Source: Rhodobiaceae bacterium (GTDB taxonomy: Bacteria > Pseudomonadota > Alphaproteobacteria > Rhizobiales > Tepidamorphaceae). From it: 64,000 bases of DNA. The DNA lies in the NCBI GenBank assembly GCA_020637895.1, contig JACKJP010000008.1, positions 110,844 to 174,843 of the forward strand. Reading direction: 5' to 3'. Made by a program: the position numbers and the translations under genes. Positions 26,848-37,211 of this stretch are shown in pieces; the stretch's first letter is position 1, and each line of letters starts with the position of its first letter. Below the pieces are notes generated by a model. It was not told the DNA's origin. It saw only the letters and a program-made list of their open reading frames with translations, and did no database searches.

Positions 26848-27045
26848 TCAGAATGTCAATACCTGCGGGTTACGATTGCGCATGGTTTCCACCATGCTGC
26901 GATCGGCATTGGGCCGCCATTTAAAGCGCCGTTTGTGTCGCCGCGATTCAATGCGTTCATTGACCAGAAAGGCGACGACAAGAATAGCTACCACCACCGC
27001 GGCGATGATCCAGACACTCTCGATGGTGAAGCCGAAGATCTCCAT
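26848..27045 (-). CDS. Small single-pass membrane protein between gap and pgk
   Basis: The 65-residue product has a short N-terminus, one hydrophobic helix (about 9-28, with IIAAVVVAILVVAFLV) and a strongly basic tail beginning ERIESRRHKRRF. This predicts an inner-membrane protein with a cytoplasmic tail. The ATG at 27045 lies five bases after the gap stop, so it should be cotranscribed with gap and pgk. I do not recognise the family. Being intact beside the damaged pgk supports it as a real gene. Confidence 0.6.
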   Translation of the reverse strand: MEIFGFTIESVWIIAAVVVAILVVAFLVNERIESRRHKRRFKWRPNADRSMVETMRNRNPQVLTF

Positions 27046-27050
27046 CGGCC

Positions 27051-28052
27051 TCAGATGAGCTTGCCAAAGGCGACCGCGGTGTCGCTCATCCGGTTGGAGA
27101 AGCCCCACTCATTGTCGTACCAGGACAGGATGCGGCACATCGTGCCTTCCATCACCTTGGTCTGGTCCATGTGGAAGACCGAGGAATGGGGATCGTGGTT
27201 GAAGTCGCAGGAGACGAGCGGCTCGTTGGTGTAGCCGAGAATGCCCTTCAGCTCGCCGTCGGCGGCTTCCTTGATCGCCGCATTGATCTCTTCGGCGTTG
27301 GTCTTGCGCGAGGCGACGAAGGTGAGATCGACGACCGAGACATTCGGGGTCGGTACGCGGATGGAGACACCGTCCAGCTTGCCGTTCAGTTCCGGCAGAA
27401 CGAGGCCGACGGCCTTCGCCGCGCCTGTCGTCGTCGGGATCATGGAAAGGGCCGCCGCGCGGGCGCGGTAGAGGTCCTTGTGCATGGTGTCGAGCGTCGG
27501 CTGATCGCCCGTATATGAGTGGATGGTGGTCATGAAGCCGGTCTGGATGCCGATCGCCCGGTTCAGGACATAAGCAACGGGGGCAAGGCAGTTGGTCGTG
27601 CAGGACGCGTTGGAAATGACCTTGTCCTCCTTCGTCAGCGCGCCGTGATTGACACCGTAGACGATAGTCTTGTCAGCGCCACCGGACGGAGCCGAAACGA
27701 CGACGCGCTTGGAGCCGTTCTCCAGGTGGATGGCGGCCTTGTCGCGGTCGGTGAAGATGCCGGTGCATTCCAGCGCGACGTCGACATCCTTCCACGGCAG
27801 TTCCTTCGGGTCGCGGACGGCGGTGACGCGGATCGGGCCGCGGCCCACGTCGATCGTATCGCCGGTGACGGTAACCGTTCCGGGGAAGCGGCCATGCACG
27901 CTGTCGTAACGGATCAGATGGGCGTTGGTCTCGACAGGGCCCAGATCGTTGATGGCGACGACCTCGATATCGGTGCGGCCGGACTCCACGATCGCCCTGA
28001 GGACGTTGCGTCCGATTCTGCCGAATCCGTTGATCGCGACTTTCACGGTCAT
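27051..28052 (-). CDS. gap: Glyceraldehyde-3-phosphate dehydrogenase, type I
   Basis: This 333-residue NAD-dependent enzyme has [13 protein letters not shown] at the start and the active-site [12 protein letters not shown] with C151. The C-terminal [12 protein letters not shown] block is also present. Length is standard. AAGGAG lies eight bases before the ATG at 28052. It sits between tkt and pgk on the same strand and its frame is clean throughout, unlike both neighbours. Confidence 0.96.
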   Translation of the reverse strand: MTVKVAINGFGRIGRNVLRAIVESGRTDIEVVAINDLGPVETNAHLIRYDSVHGRFPGTVTVTGDTIDVGRGPIRVTAVRDPKELPWKDVDVALECTGIFTDRDKAAIHLENGSKRVVVSAPSGGADKTIVYGVNHGALTKEDKVISNASCTTNCLAPVAYVLNRAIGIQTGFMTTIHSYTGDQPTLDTMHKDLYRARAAALSMIPTTTGAAKAVGLVLPELNGKLDGVSIRVPTPNVSVVDLTFVASRKTNAEEINAAIKEAADGELKGILGYTNEPLVSCDFNHDPHSSVFHMDQTKVMEGTMCRILSWYDNEWGFSNRMSDTAVAFGKLI

Positions 28053-28109
28053 ATTCTCTGTCTCCTTAAGCGTGAACGACCTTGCCGATTTCAGTTTGCA
28101 GACGGCAGA

Positions 28110-30109
28110 TCAGTCTTCCAGTTCCGCAAGCTTTGCCCGCGCCAGATCGGCGACGGCCTGCGGGGTAATGCCGAAATGATTGTAAAGATCCTGATAGGGG
28201 CCGCTGGCGCCGAACGAGCTCATGCCCACAAACCCGCCGCGATCGCCGATGAAGTGCTCCCAGCCCATCTTGACGCCCGCTTCCACGGCGACTTTCACCG
28301 GCGACTACGATGACTTGCCTTCTCTGATAGTCTTCGTCCTGTTCCGGCAAAAAGCTCAAAAGCAGGGACCGATACCACGCGGTCGGGATGCCGTCGGTCT
28401 TCGAGGATTCTGCGTGCCGCGGCGGCGATTTCCAAACCCGGAACCTGATGCGCGAAAATCGTCACCTCGACTGCTCTGAGTTCGGATGATCCGTAGTGCG
28501 CGGCGCGTTGTCCTCGGTGTGATCATTGCGCAGGTTGGCAGGTTCTGGGCGCGCCAGCGCAAGGATCGTCGCGCGTTCTCCAGTGTAGCGCGCCGCCTGC
28601 CAGCATTCGGCTATCGTCTCGACTGCGTCGGCGGGACGCATGACATAGACATTCGGCATTGCCCTGAGGCTGGCCAGATGTTCGACCGGCTGATGGGTCG
28701 GGCCGTCTTCGCCAAGGCCGATGGAGTCATGCGTCATCACATAGACGACGCGCTGGCCCATCAGTGCCGAGAGGCGGATTGCCGGGCGGCAATAGTCGGT
28801 GCTGAAGGAAGCAGCGCTAGGGGATCACGCCACCATGCAGCGCAAGGCCGTTCATGCCGGCGCCCATGGCGTGTTCGCGTACGCCCCAGTGGATGTAGCG
28901 GCCGCCGTAGTTTTCGGCGGACATCGCTTCCAGCCCCTTGGTGCGGGTGTTGTTGGAGCCGGTCAGGTCGGCAGAACCGCCGAGCGTCCTCGTACCTGCG
29001 CATTGATGACTTCAAGAGCTATTTCCGAGGCCTTGCGGGTCGCGACCTTGGGCGACCTGGCGCTGATTTTCTTGGTGGCAATCATCGCCGCGTCGAATCC
29101 GGCAGGCGCAGATCGCCCTTCATGCGGCGCTCGAACTCGGCCTTGCGTTCAGGCGCGAGACCGGCAAGGCGCTGTCCCCATGCCTTGTACGGCTTGCAGG
29201 CTTTCAGACCGGTAAGGCGCCGTGCATCGTGATGTCGGCGGGCACCCTCGAAGGGCCTGTACTTCCAGCCGAGCGCGGCCTTGCACCGGGCTGTTCGTCC
29301 GCGCCGAGGGGCGAGCTACGAACGCCGGCCGTGCCGGGCTCTTGGGGCGCCGAAACCGATTGTCGTACGACACGCGATCACAGCGCTCGGACGGTCGGAA
29401 GCCCGGCGCGCCTGATGGCGCAGGCGGCGATGGCTTCCGGATCGTGGCCATCGACGCGCTCGGCATGCCAGCCGGCGGCCTCGAAACGTTCGATCTGGTC
29501 GCCGCTTTCCGAAAGCGAGATCGGGCCATCGATGGAAATGCCGTTATCGTCGAACAGGACGATCAGTCTTGAAAGCTTCAGGTGCCCGGCGAGCGAGATT
29601 GCCTCGTGGCTGATGCCTTCCATCAGGCAGCCGTCGCCGGCAAGCACGTAGGTGTAGTGGTCGACGATATCGGCGCCGAATTCGGCGGCCAGGTGACGCT
29701 CGGCGATCGCCATGCCAACGGCGTTGGCGAGGCCCTGGCCGAGAGGGCCCGTCGTCGTCTCGATGCCGGCGGCGTGGCCATATTCCGGATGGCCGGCGGT
29801 GGCGGCGCCGAGCTGGCGGAAATTGCGGATCTGATCGAGCGTCATATCCTCATAGCCGAGGAGATGCAGCAGCGCGTAGAGCAGCATCGATCCGTGGCCC
29901 GCGGAAAGCACGAAGCGGTCGCGGTCCGGCCAGGCCGGATCGGACGGATTGAACTTCATGAAACGGGTGAACAGGACCGTCGCGACATCGGCAGCGCCCA
30001 TTGGCATGCCGGGATGCCCGGAATTGGCGGCCTCGACCGCATCCATGGCGAGGGCGCGGATGGCGTTGGCCATCTGCGTGTGGGAAACCTTGTTATCTGA
30101 GTCGCTCAT
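28110..30109 (-). pseudogene. tkt: Transketolase gene with multiple reading-frame breaks
   Basis: Transketolase moves two-carbon units between sugar phosphates using thiamine diphosphate. From ATG 30109 the first 230 codons are clean ([20 protein letters not shown], the ThDP motif GDGCLMEG). A clean internal piece at about 28640-28760 has the [19 protein letters not shown] block, and the last 60 codons up to 28110 (MGWEHFIGDRGGFVGM) are also clean. In 28300-28640 and 28780-29430 the matching peptide switches frame many times. The total span of 2.0 kb equals an intact gene of about 665 residues. The pattern parallels that in pgk and suggests poor local sequence; true decay is the alternative. 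Confidence 0.8.
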
Positions 30110-30335
30110 GCGGTGTTTTTGGCGCCATCTGTATTGTCGGTGAGGGGAAAGCCCAGGCCTGCCGTGCCGGCGCAGAACTCTCCTGGCCAATATTCCCGGC
30201 CAAGTCCCGCCGGGCGGTCGGTCAGGGCAACTGGCGCGGCACTCCAAAACACGACAAATCGGCCCGAGTCAATGTGCCCCGCCGGGAGATTGCCTTGAAG
30301 TGGACGCATAAACACTGGAAGTCGCGAGGCTCCGG

Positions 30336-30364
30336 TTGACCGTGGGTTCGAGCGATCGTTAAAG
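30336..30364 (+). promoter_or_regulatory. Possible sigma-70-type promoter of the DUF4164-zapA operon
   Basis: The 310-bp divergent region 30110-30419 between tkt and DUF4164 holds no ORF. A -35-like TTGACC (30336-30341) and a -10-like TTAAAG (30359-30364) are separated by 17 bases. The -10 match is weak. I see nothing else definite in this stretch. Confidence 0.35.
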
Positions 30365-30419
30365 TCGCGAGCCTAATGTGTTGCCTGCAAGACCGAATCC
30401 GCGCTGACGGAGGTTGCTC

Positions 30420-30713
30420 ATGTCGGATGCTGCCAATACGCCATCACCGATCGAGACGGCCAGCCGAAGGTTGAGCCGTGCGCTCGATGCGCTCGAATCG
30501 GCGCTGGCGCAGAGGATGGCCAATGGCAGCGAGGCGGAAAAACTGCGCGGCGATATACAGAACCTTTCCGGCGACCGGTCCCGGCTCGCGCAGGAACTGG
30601 ATCAGGCGCTGGCCGCAAACAGCGAACTCATCGCGGCGCGGGATGAGGTCGAAACGCGGATCGACAGGGCGATGGACGCCATCCGCGACGTTTTGGGAGC
30701 CGAGAGCGCCTGA
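30420..30713 (+). CDS. DUF4164 family coiled-coil protein
   Basis: This 97-residue, almost entirely helical protein matches DUF4164, a Rhizobiales family found directly before zapA. Heptad-like spacing through residues 15-85 predicts a coiled coil. ATG 30420 is six bases after GGAGG; an in-frame TTG at 30414 overlaps that site and is rejected as start. Its link to ZapA suggests a divisome role, which is inference from position only. Confidence 0.82.
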   Translation: MSDAANTPSPIETASRRLSRALDALESALAQRMANGSEAEKLRGDIQNLSGDRSRLAQELDQALAANSELIAARDEVETRIDRAMDAIRDVLGAESA

Positions 30714-30748
30714 AGGGCGCACGAAGGGCTTGAGCGGGCGGGAAGCGC

Positions 30749-31126
30749 ATGGCCGAAGTCACGGTAACGATCAACAACAAGCTGTACCGCCTTGCATGCG
30801 ACGAAGGCGAGCAGCAGCATCTCATTTCGCTCGCCCGCGATATCGATGGCCGAATCGAGCAGTTGAAGGCCGGCTTCGGCGAGGTTGGCGACATGCGGCT
30901 CCTCCTGATGGCCTCGCTGACCATCGCCGACGAGCTTTCTGAAGCCAAACGGCTCGTTCGTGGTCTTGAGGCCGAGGCAACGTCGCTACGCGAGGAGCGT
31001 AGCGCGGTCTCCAACCGTCTGCACGCCGCGCAGGATCAGATCGCGCGGACGATCATCATGGCTGCCGAACGTGTCGAGAGGCTGAGCGAGCGGATTTCCA
31101 AGGATACCTCGCCGGCGCGCGAGTGA
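30749..31126 (+). CDS. zapA: Cell division protein ZapA
   Basis: This 125-residue protein has the ZapA N-terminal fold (VTVTINNKLYRLACDEGEQQ) followed by a long C-terminal coiled coil. ZapA bundles FtsZ filaments at midcell. It lies 35 bp after DUF4164 and is followed by 6S RNA and fthC, the ancient zapA-ssrS-fthC order of proteobacteria, which supports the call. Confidence 0.93.
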   Translation: MAEVTVTINNKLYRLACDEGEQQHLISLARDIDGRIEQLKAGFGEVGDMRLLLMASLTIADELSEAKRLVRGLEAEATSLREERSAVSNRLHAAQDQIARTIIMAAERVERLSERISKDTSPARE

Positions 31127-31194
31127 ATCGCGATATGTCGGCGGATAGCCCAATGATGGCTCTGGCGAAGTGCCGGGAGCGGGATTACATTGAG

Positions 31195-31356
31195 CGGACG
31201 CGGGAGCCTGCCCGGTCTGGCAGGACACATTGCATCCCCGGGGCCTTATCGATCTCGAAGGGAGCCTGTCCGGCACCCGTGGGTCCTTCTCTAAACGGCG
31301 CCCACCTGGTAAACAGGTTCCCGGGATCAAACCGTCCACCGGCTGGCGCGGCCCCG
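31195..31356 (+). ncRNA. ssrS: 6S RNA
   Basis: The zapA-fthC gap holds the alphaproteobacterial 6S RNA, which mimics an open promoter and sequesters sigma-70 RNA polymerase. Recognisable pieces are GGTCTGGCAGGACACATTG, CCCCGGGGCCTTA, GAAGGGAGCCTGTCCGG, GGCGCCCACCTGG and TTCCCGGGATCAAACCG, in the right order, with closing-stem halves GCGGACGCGGGAG and GGCGCGGCCCCGC. The ends are approximate. The genomic position between zapA and fthC is the usual one. Confidence 0.88.
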
Positions 31357-31393
31357 CACTCATCTTTTTCCTGACACAGAAGACCGCGTCGCA

Positions 31394-31967
31394 ATGACGG
31401 GGCTGAGCAGCAAGACCGAATTACGTCAGACTTGGGCTCAGACGGCGGCGATCGGTCTCGCCTGCGGTCCGCATTTCTGCTCGTGAAGCGCTGCTGGCGC
31501 TGGCGGCCACGATCGAGGAGGCGCCCGGCAATCCGGTCGTCGGAGGTTTCATGGCGTTCGGCGGTGAACTCGATCCGCTTCCGCTCATGGCAAGGCTCGC
31601 GCGGAAGGGGCGTCGGATTGCAATACCAAGAGTGGTCGCGAAGGATGCGCCGCTCGTCTTTCACCGATGGTCGCCCGCCGATATCTGTCCGCCCGGCGCC
31701 TACGGCATCAGCGAACCATCCAGGGCGCGGGCTCGGCTTGCACCCGACATATTCCTCGTGCCGCTTGCCGCCTTCGACCGTCGCGGCTATCGAATCGGCT
31801 ATGGCGGCGGCTTCTACGACCGCACGCTCGCTGCGGCGGCAATGAGGTCGATCCTCGCCATCGGTATCGGCTACAGTGTGCAGGAGGTCGACGAAGTGCC
31901 GGCCGAACCGCACGACATGCCGCTCGATGCGATACTGACCGAAGACGGGCTACTGGGAGACTTCTGA
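31394..31967 (+). pseudogene. fthC: 5-formyltetrahydrofolate cyclo-ligase gene with one frameshift
   Basis: The C-terminal 160 residues, in frame from about 31445 to the stop at 31967, are a good 5-FCL, the ATP-dependent enzyme that returns 5-formyl-THF to the folate pool. They include GGELDPLPL, the substrate/ATP loop GYGGGFYDRTL and ELD-type C-terminus. The N-terminus MTGLSSKTELRQ starts at ATG 31394 in another frame that soon stops. A single one-base change between about 31427 and 31450 would join them. The downstream frame has no start codon of its own. Possibly a sequencing error. Confidence 0.78.
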
Positions 31968-32792
31968 TTGACCGACACGCGCATCCTTTTCATCGGCGAT
32001 GTCGTTGGGCGAGCGGGCCGCACGGCGCTTGAGGAATATCTTCCCGAGCTGACGGAGAGCGCCAGGCCCGATGTCGTCATCGTCAATGGTGAGAACGCGG
32101 CTGGCGGCTTCGGGATCACCGAGGCGATATTCGAATCGTTCATGGATCTCGGCGTAGATTGCGTGACGCTCGGCAATCACTCCTTCGACCAGCGCGAGGC
32201 ACTGGTGTTCATCGACCGGCATGAAAGGCTCATCCGACCGCTCAACATGCCCTCTGGCGTGCCCGGACGCGGTGTTGCGATGATCGAGGCGCGCAACGAT
32301 GCACGCGTCCTCGTCATCAACGGCATGGGCCGGATCTTCATGCAGCCCATCGACGATCCCTTCGCCGCGCTCGCCGATGAGATCGCGTCCTGTCCGCTGG
32401 GCAGCGGCGCCGATGCGATCTTCGTCGATTTCCATGCCGAGGCGACGAGTGAGAAGCAGGCGGTCGGCAATTTTCTCGACGGGCGCGTCAGCGCTGTTGT
32501 CGGAACACATACGCATGTGCCGACGGCCGATCACCGGATCCTTCCCAATGGCACCGCCTACATGACCGATGCAGGGATGACCGGGGACTACGATTCCATC
32601 ATCGGGATGGACAAGGAGGAGCCGGTGAGCAGGTTTCTGACCGGGTTGACGAGAGGCCGCTTCGAGGCTGCTTCCGGCGCGGGCACGGTCTCCGGCGTCA
32701 TTGTCGATGTCGATGAGCGTACCGGCCTCGCCATCCGGATCGAGCCGGTGCGAATGGGGCCGTGGCTGAACGAGACGACGCCATCGCGATAG
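31968..32792 (+). CDS. YmdB-type metallophosphoesterase (TIGR00282)
   Basis: This 274-residue protein has the binuclear metal-site motifs of the TIGR00282/YmdB family: FIGDVVGRAG near the start, NGENAAGG, LGNHSFD, DFHAEATSEK and GTHTHVPTAD. In Bacillus the homologue acts on 2',3' or 3',5' cyclic nucleotides. The start is TTG at 31968, immediately after the fthC TGA stop, with GGGAGA upstream, so the two are an operon. Confidence 0.88.
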   Translation: MTDTRILFIGDVVGRAGRTALEEYLPELTESARPDVVIVNGENAAGGFGITEAIFESFMDLGVDCVTLGNHSFDQREALVFIDRHERLIRPLNMPSGVPGRGVAMIEARNDARVLVINGMGRIFMQPIDDPFAALADEIASCPLGSGADAIFVDFHAEATSEKQAVGNFLDGRVSAVVGTHTHVPTADHRILPNGTAYMTDAGMTGDYDSIIGMDKEEPVSRFLTGLTRGRFEAASGAGTVSGVIVDVDERTGLAIRIEPVRMGPWLNETTPSR

Positions 32793-32896
32793 CCCGAAAC
32801 ACGCGGGCACTTGAGATTCCGGTTCCCCAAATCTAGAACGTCGGCAATATCGGAACGGCGATACCAGCCTTCCGCCGACGAAATGAGGAGCGAGAC

Positions 32897-33646
32897 TTGG
32901 CCGGTCACTCACAATTCAAGAACATCATGCACCGCAAGGGGCGCCAGGATGCCGCGCGCTCCAAGCTGTTCTCCAAGCTCGCGCGCGAGATCACCGTCGC
33001 CGCCAAGACGGGTATGCCCGATCCGGCGATGAATCCGCGTCTCAGGCTCGCCGTTCAGAATGCCAAGGCGCAGTCGATGCCCAAGGACAATATCGAGCGG
33101 GCAATCAAGAAGGCGACGGGCGGCGATGGCGAGAATTACGAGGAAATCCGCTACGAGGGCTATGGGCCCGGCGGCGTTGCCGTGATCGTCGAGGCGCTGA
33201 CGGACAACCGCAACCGGACGGCCGGGGCGGTGCGATCCTATTTCACCAAATCGGGCGGCGCGCTCGGTGAAACCGGTTCGGTGTCCTTCATGTTCGACCG
33301 GGTCGGCGAGATCGTCTATCCGGCAGGCGCGGGCGATGCGGAGAAGGTGCTGGAAGCTGCAATCGAAGCGGGCGCCGAAGACTGCCAGAGCGACGAGAGC
33401 GGCCATGTGATCACCTGCGCGTTCGAGGATCTTGGCGAGGTTTCGGCCACGCTCGACAGCGCGCTGGGTGAGGCTGAATCGGTGAAGGCGATCTGGCGGC
33501 CGCAGAACGGCACGCCGGTCGACGAGGACAAGGCGATGTCGATCATGAAGCTGATCGATACGCTCGAAGACGATGACGATGTCCAGAACGTCTACGCCAA
33601 TTACGAGATCGACGACGAAACGCTGGCCAAGCTGACGGCCGCCTGA
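32897..33646 (+). CDS. yebC: YebC/PmpR-family regulator / translation factor
   Basis: This 249-residue protein begins [18 protein letters not shown] and has the three-domain YebC layout. YebC proteins were long called DNA-binding regulators and have more recently been linked to relieving ribosome pausing. The start is TTG at 32897, six bases after GAGGAG; the second residue onward is the universal AGHS. It precedes ruvCAB, a common order. Confidence 0.95.
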   Translation: MAGHSQFKNIMHRKGRQDAARSKLFSKLAREITVAAKTGMPDPAMNPRLRLAVQNAKAQSMPKDNIERAIKKATGGDGENYEEIRYEGYGPGGVAVIVEALTDNRNRTAGAVRSYFTKSGGALGETGSVSFMFDRVGEIVYPAGAGDAEKVLEAAIEAGAEDCQSDESGHVITCAFEDLGEVSATLDSALGEAESVKAIWRPQNGTPVDEDKAMSIMKLIDTLEDDDDVQNVYANYEIDDETLAKLTAA

Positions 33647-33652
33647 GGCAGC

Positions 33653-33943
33653 ATGGAAAATAGCGCTCCGCGCGTCACCATCCGTTATTGCACCCTGTGC
33701 AACTGGATGCTGCGGGCAGCCTGGCTCGGCCAGGAACTGCTGTCGACCTTCGGGCCTGAGATCGGCGAGGTCGCGCTGATCCCAGATACAACCGGGGGCG
33801 TTTTCGTCGTTGCGGTTGATGACCGGGTGATCTGGGATCGCAAGATCGAGGAACGGTTTCCGGAAGCCAAGGAAATCAAGCAGCGGCTCCGCGACATGAT
33901 CGATCCGTCGCGCGACCTCGGGCACGCCGACCGGCACGGCTAG
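33653..33943 (+). CDS. SelT/SelW/SelH (Rdx) family protein, cysteine form
   Basis: This 96-residue thioredoxin-like protein carries the redox motif CTLC in [12 protein letters not shown], where selenoprotein relatives have CxxU. The C-terminal part has [19 protein letters not shown], typical of Rdx proteins. It follows yebC by six bases, so it is probably cotranscribed with it. The cellular substrate is unknown. Confidence 0.87.
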   Translation: MENSAPRVTIRYCTLCNWMLRAAWLGQELLSTFGPEIGEVALIPDTTGGVFVVAVDDRVIWDRKIEERFPEAKEIKQRLRDMIDPSRDLGHADRHG

Positions 33944-33986
33944 CACGGTCTGGCGCAGGGCGCCGTCATCCGGCACCCTTTGCGCC

Positions 33987-34481
33987 ATGAGCGCCAAAAC
34001 GATTCGCATCATCGGTATCGATCCGGGCCTGCGCCGCACCGGCTGGGGCGTGATCGAACAAACGGGCAGTGCACTCGCCTTTGTCGCTGCCGGCACGATC
34101 GGTGCGCCGACCGAGGGGCCGCTGGCGCACCGGCTGGTCGCCATCCATGACGGGCTCGCCGACGTGATCGGGTCGCTGAAACCCGATGAGGCGGCGGTCG
34201 AACAGACCTTCGTCAACATGAATGCGGCGGCAACGCTGAAGCTCGGACAGGCGCGCGGCGTGGCCATGCTTGTGCCGGCGCTCGCGGGTCTGCCGGTCGG
34301 CGAATATGCGCCCAACCAGGTCAAGAAAACGCTGGTCGGCGCGGGTCACGGCGACAAGCGGCAGATCCGCATGATGGTCAAGGTGCTGCTCCCGCGGGCC
34401 GACTTCGATACCGACGATTCCGCTGATGCGCTGGCCATTGCGATCTGCCATGCCCATCATCGGACTGCCGTGAGGGCATGA
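33987..34481 (+). CDS. ruvC: Holliday junction resolvase RuvC
   Basis: This 164-residue endonuclease cuts Holliday junctions. The catalytic residues are visible as D12 in [12 protein letters not shown], Glu in VEQTFVN and the C-terminal acidic pair in [10 protein letters not shown]. The start at 33987 gives the standard length. It is first of the ruvC-ruvA-ruvB group; ruvA follows after 99 bp. Confidence 0.96.
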   Translation: MSAKTIRIIGIDPGLRRTGWGVIEQTGSALAFVAAGTIGAPTEGPLAHRLVAIHDGLADVIGSLKPDEAAVEQTFVNMNAAATLKLGQARGVAMLVPALAGLPVGEYAPNQVKKTLVGAGHGDKRQIRMMVKVLLPRADFDTDDSADALAIAICHAHHRTAVRA

Positions 34482-34580
34482 ATCAGCCATGTTCTTGACT
34501 TGTTCTCAACCTTTCGGCAGTAAGCCACTGGCGGGTCTCCGGTTGCCGGGCGGAGAGAACCGAAAGCGAACGGGGCAGTC

Positions 34581-35198
34581 ATGATCGCGCTTCTGAAAGG
34601 GATCATCGAGGACAAGGGGCCGGACTGGGCGATCATCGATGTTGGCGGTGTCGGATACCGCGTCGCCTGTTCTGCCAAGACCCTCGATGCGCTGCCGGCA
34701 CATGGTGAGCCCGCCGTGCTGCATACCGAAATGCTGGTGTCTGAGAATGCGATCCGCCTTGTCGGTTTTGCCACCCGCGCCGAACGCGAGTGGTACGGGC
34801 TGCTCGATCAGGTGCAGGGTGTCGGCACGAAGGTTGCGCTGGCGATCCTGTCCACGCTCAGCCCGAAGGAACTGGAAAGCGCGATCGCCTATGGCGACAA
34901 GGCGATGGTTTCCCGCGCACCCGGCGTCGGGCCGAAGGTGGCGACGCGCATCGTCTCCGAACTGAAGGACAAGGCGCCGGCGCTGGCACTGGCGTCCGCC
35001 GAATTCTCGCCTGCGGCAGGCGGTGCGGAGGAAGCGGAAGTCCGTTCGGCGGGACGCGATGCGATTTCGGCGCTCGTCAATCTCGGTTATGGCCGCGCGC
35101 AGGCAGGCGCTGCCGTCGCCAGCGCGCTGACGAAATCCGGTGGCGAGGCTTCGACCGAGGAACTGATCCGGCAGGGCCTTAAGGAGCTTGCGAGTTGA
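34581..35198 (+). CDS. ruvA: Holliday junction branch migration protein RuvA
   Basis: This 205-residue junction-binding protein starts [13 protein letters not shown] and has the OB-fold, the helix-hairpin-helix motifs [17 protein letters not shown] and [16 protein letters not shown], and the C-terminal domain III that contacts RuvB. Its stop overlaps the ruvB start by four bases. Confidence 0.96.
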   Translation: MIALLKGIIEDKGPDWAIIDVGGVGYRVACSAKTLDALPAHGEPAVLHTEMLVSENAIRLVGFATRAEREWYGLLDQVQGVGTKVALAILSTLSPKELESAIAYGDKAMVSRAPGVGPKVATRIVSELKDKAPALALASAEFSPAAGGAEEAEVRSAGRDAISALVNLGYGRAQAGAAVASALTKSGGEASTEELIRQGLKELAS

Positions 35199-36229
35199 GC
35201 GAACGGCTGGTCGATGCGCTGGAGCGCGACGAGGATCTGGGCGCAACGCTCAGGCCGCAGGTGCTCGACGAATTCGTCGGCCAGCGGCAGGCGCGCGCCA
35301 ATCTGAAAATCTTCATCGAGGCCGCGCGTTCGCGCGGCGAGGCGCTCGATCACACGCTGTTTGCCGGCCCTCCCGGTCTCGGCAAGACGACGCTGGCGCA
35401 AATTCTCGCCCGTGAGCTCGGCGTCAATTTCCGTGCGACGTCCGGTCCGGTGATCGCCAAGGCGGGTGACCTCGCCGCGCTACTGACCAATCTTGAAGAT
35501 CGCGACGTTCTCTTCATCGATGAAATTCACCGTCTCAATCCTGCGGTGGAGGAAGTGCTCTATCCGGCGATGGAGGATTTCCAGCTCGATCTCATCATCG
35601 GCGAGGGACCTGCGGCGCGATCGGTCAAGATCGACCTGGCGCGCTTCACGCTGGTCGCGGCGACGACGCGTACGGGATTGCTGACGACGCCGCTGCGTGA
35701 CCGGTTCGGCATTCCCGTGCGGCTCAACTTCTACGATATCGACGAGCTCGAACTGATCGTCAGGCGGGGCGCGCGGGTGATGGGCGTATCCATTTCAGAC
35801 GATGGCGCGCATGAGATCGCGCGCCGCGCGCGCGGCACGCCCCGCGTGGCCGGCCGGTTGCTGCGGCGGGTTCGCGATTTCGCTGCTGTCGCCGGTGCCG
35901 AAACGATCGATTCTGTAATGGCCGACAAGGCGTTGCTGGCGCTCGAGGTCGATCCGGAAGGTCTGGACGGGCTCGACCGGCGCTATCTCGGGACGGTCGC
36001 GGAAAAATTCGGCGGCGGGCCTGTCGGTATCGAAACGATCGCCGCGGCGCTGTCGGAGCCCCGCGATGCGATCGAGGAAATTATCGAGCCCTATCTGATC
36101 CAGAAAGGGTTCATTCAGCGCACGCCGCGCGGTCGGGTGCTGACGCCGCACGCTTTCCGCCATCTTGGACTTGCAGAGCCGCAGCGTGACGCGACCCAGT
36201 TCGGTCTGTTCAGCGGCTCCGACGAATAG
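35195..36229 (+). CDS. ruvB: Holliday junction branch migration helicase RuvB
   Basis: This 344-residue AAA+ motor drives branch migration on RuvA-bound junctions. Walker A GPPGLGKT is at 58-65, Walker B in [10 protein letters not shown], sensor-1 in VAATTRTG, and the C-terminal winged helix ends in GRVLTPHAF. The start TTG/ATG choice: the frame opens at 35195 with the sequence [13 protein letters not shown], overlapping ruvA, which implies coupling. Confidence 0.97.
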   Translation: MSERLVDALERDEDLGATLRPQVLDEFVGQRQARANLKIFIEAARSRGEALDHTLFAGPPGLGKTTLAQILARELGVNFRATSGPVIAKAGDLAALLTNLEDRDVLFIDEIHRLNPAVEEVLYPAMEDFQLDLIIGEGPAARSVKIDLARFTLVAATTRTGLLTTPLRDRFGIPVRLNFYDIDELELIVRRGARVMGVSISDDGAHEIARRARGTPRVAGRLLRRVRDFAAVAGAETIDSVMADKALLALEVDPEGLDGLDRRYLGTVAEKFGGGPVGIETIAAALSEPRDAIEEIIEPYLIQKGFIQRTPRGRVLTPHAFRHLGLAEPQRDATQFGLFSGSDE

Positions 36230-36238
36230 CAGCCCGGT

Positions 36239-37060
36239 TCATGTGAGCCTGTCGGCGAAAAGGGCGATGGCGCGGGCGTAGTTGTCAGACTTGTTCCACT
36301 GTTTGATCACCTCGAAATTGGCCGAGCCAGGCTGCCACGGCCGGCCGCGCTGCCATCCATATGCCTTAAGATAATTCGCCGTAGAGGCAAGGGCATCGGG
36401 GACGGAACGGATGAGATCGCGGCGACGGTCGCCATCGAAATCGACCGCGAGGCGCAGATAGTTCGAGGCGAGAAACTGGGTCTGGCCGAGTTCACCAGCC
36501 CAGGCGCCACGCATCTGGGCGGGTGTCATGTCGCCGCGCTCAACGATCATGAGTGCTGCCATCAGTTCGCCCTGGAACAGCTCAGTCCGGCGGCAATCAT
36601 GCGCAAGTGTCGCCAGCGATCTGATGGACGACATGTTGCCGGTATTGGCGCCGAAGTCGGTCTCCATGGCCCAGATCGCAACGATAACCTCACGCGCCAC
36701 GCCAAACTTCGCCTCGATGGAATCGAACAGGCCAGCGTGACGCTGCAGCATCGACTTCGACTTTGTGACGCGCGCATTGGTGACGCGCTGGGCGACGAAT
36801 TTTTCGAAGCTCACCTTGAAGTGCTTCTGGTTGCGATCGAGCTTCAGCACGGTCGGGTTGGGTGTGACGCCGGCGAAGGCCTGATCGATCGTACGCTGCG
36901 AAATTCCCTGGCGCCTGGCTTCTGCCGAGAATTCGGCAACGAACATCCTGAAGCCGCCCTGAGGGTTGCACTGGGCCGCGCGGGCGGGCTGGCCGAAAGC
37001 CAGGGCAACGCCGATCGCGGCAGCCGCGGCGGCGAGATGTTTCAGGGTACTGGTTTTCAT
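36239..37060 (-). CDS. Lytic murein transglycosylase, MltB-like (SLT_2)
   Basis: The 273-residue product has a signal peptide ending near ARA (residue 28) and the MltB-type catalytic domain, with E133 in WAMETDFG as the predicted acid. Further motifs are GELGQTQFL and the EF-hand-like DFDGDRRRD. It cleaves glycan strands to 1,6-anhydroMurNAc ends in the periplasm. The ATG at 37060 is preceded by GGAAGG. No lipobox Cys is seen, so it is soluble, unlike MltB. It converges with ruvB. Confidence 0.9.
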   Translation of the reverse strand: MKTSTLKHLAAAAAAIGVALAFGQPARAAQCNPQGGFRMFVAEFSAEARRQGISQRTIDQAFAGVTPNPTVLKLDRNQKHFKVSFEKFVAQRVTNARVTKSKSMLQRHAGLFDSIEAKFGVAREVIVAIWAMETDFGANTGNMSSIRSLATLAHDCRRTELFQGELMAALMIVERGDMTPAQMRGAWAGELGQTQFLASNYLRLAVDFDGDRRRDLIRSVPDALASTANYLKAYGWQRGRPWQPGSANFEVIKQWNKSDNYARAIALFADRLT

Positions 37061-37211
37061 TCGGACTTCCTTCCCGTTCGACTGCAATCCGACCTTCGCA
37101 TCACAGCATTGACGTGACGTGAACGCAGCATTGGCGCTACGGGTTGCGCCGTTCGGGCGCTTCGTTATGGTCGCGCACAATCTTGACGCCGGACAGGGGA
37201 GCTTCGCCGCA

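Noticed and set aside
32909..34324. A 471-codon open frame antisense to yebC and ruvC
   Set aside because: It crosses two convincing genes and the SelW-like gene, and its product has no recognisable motif.
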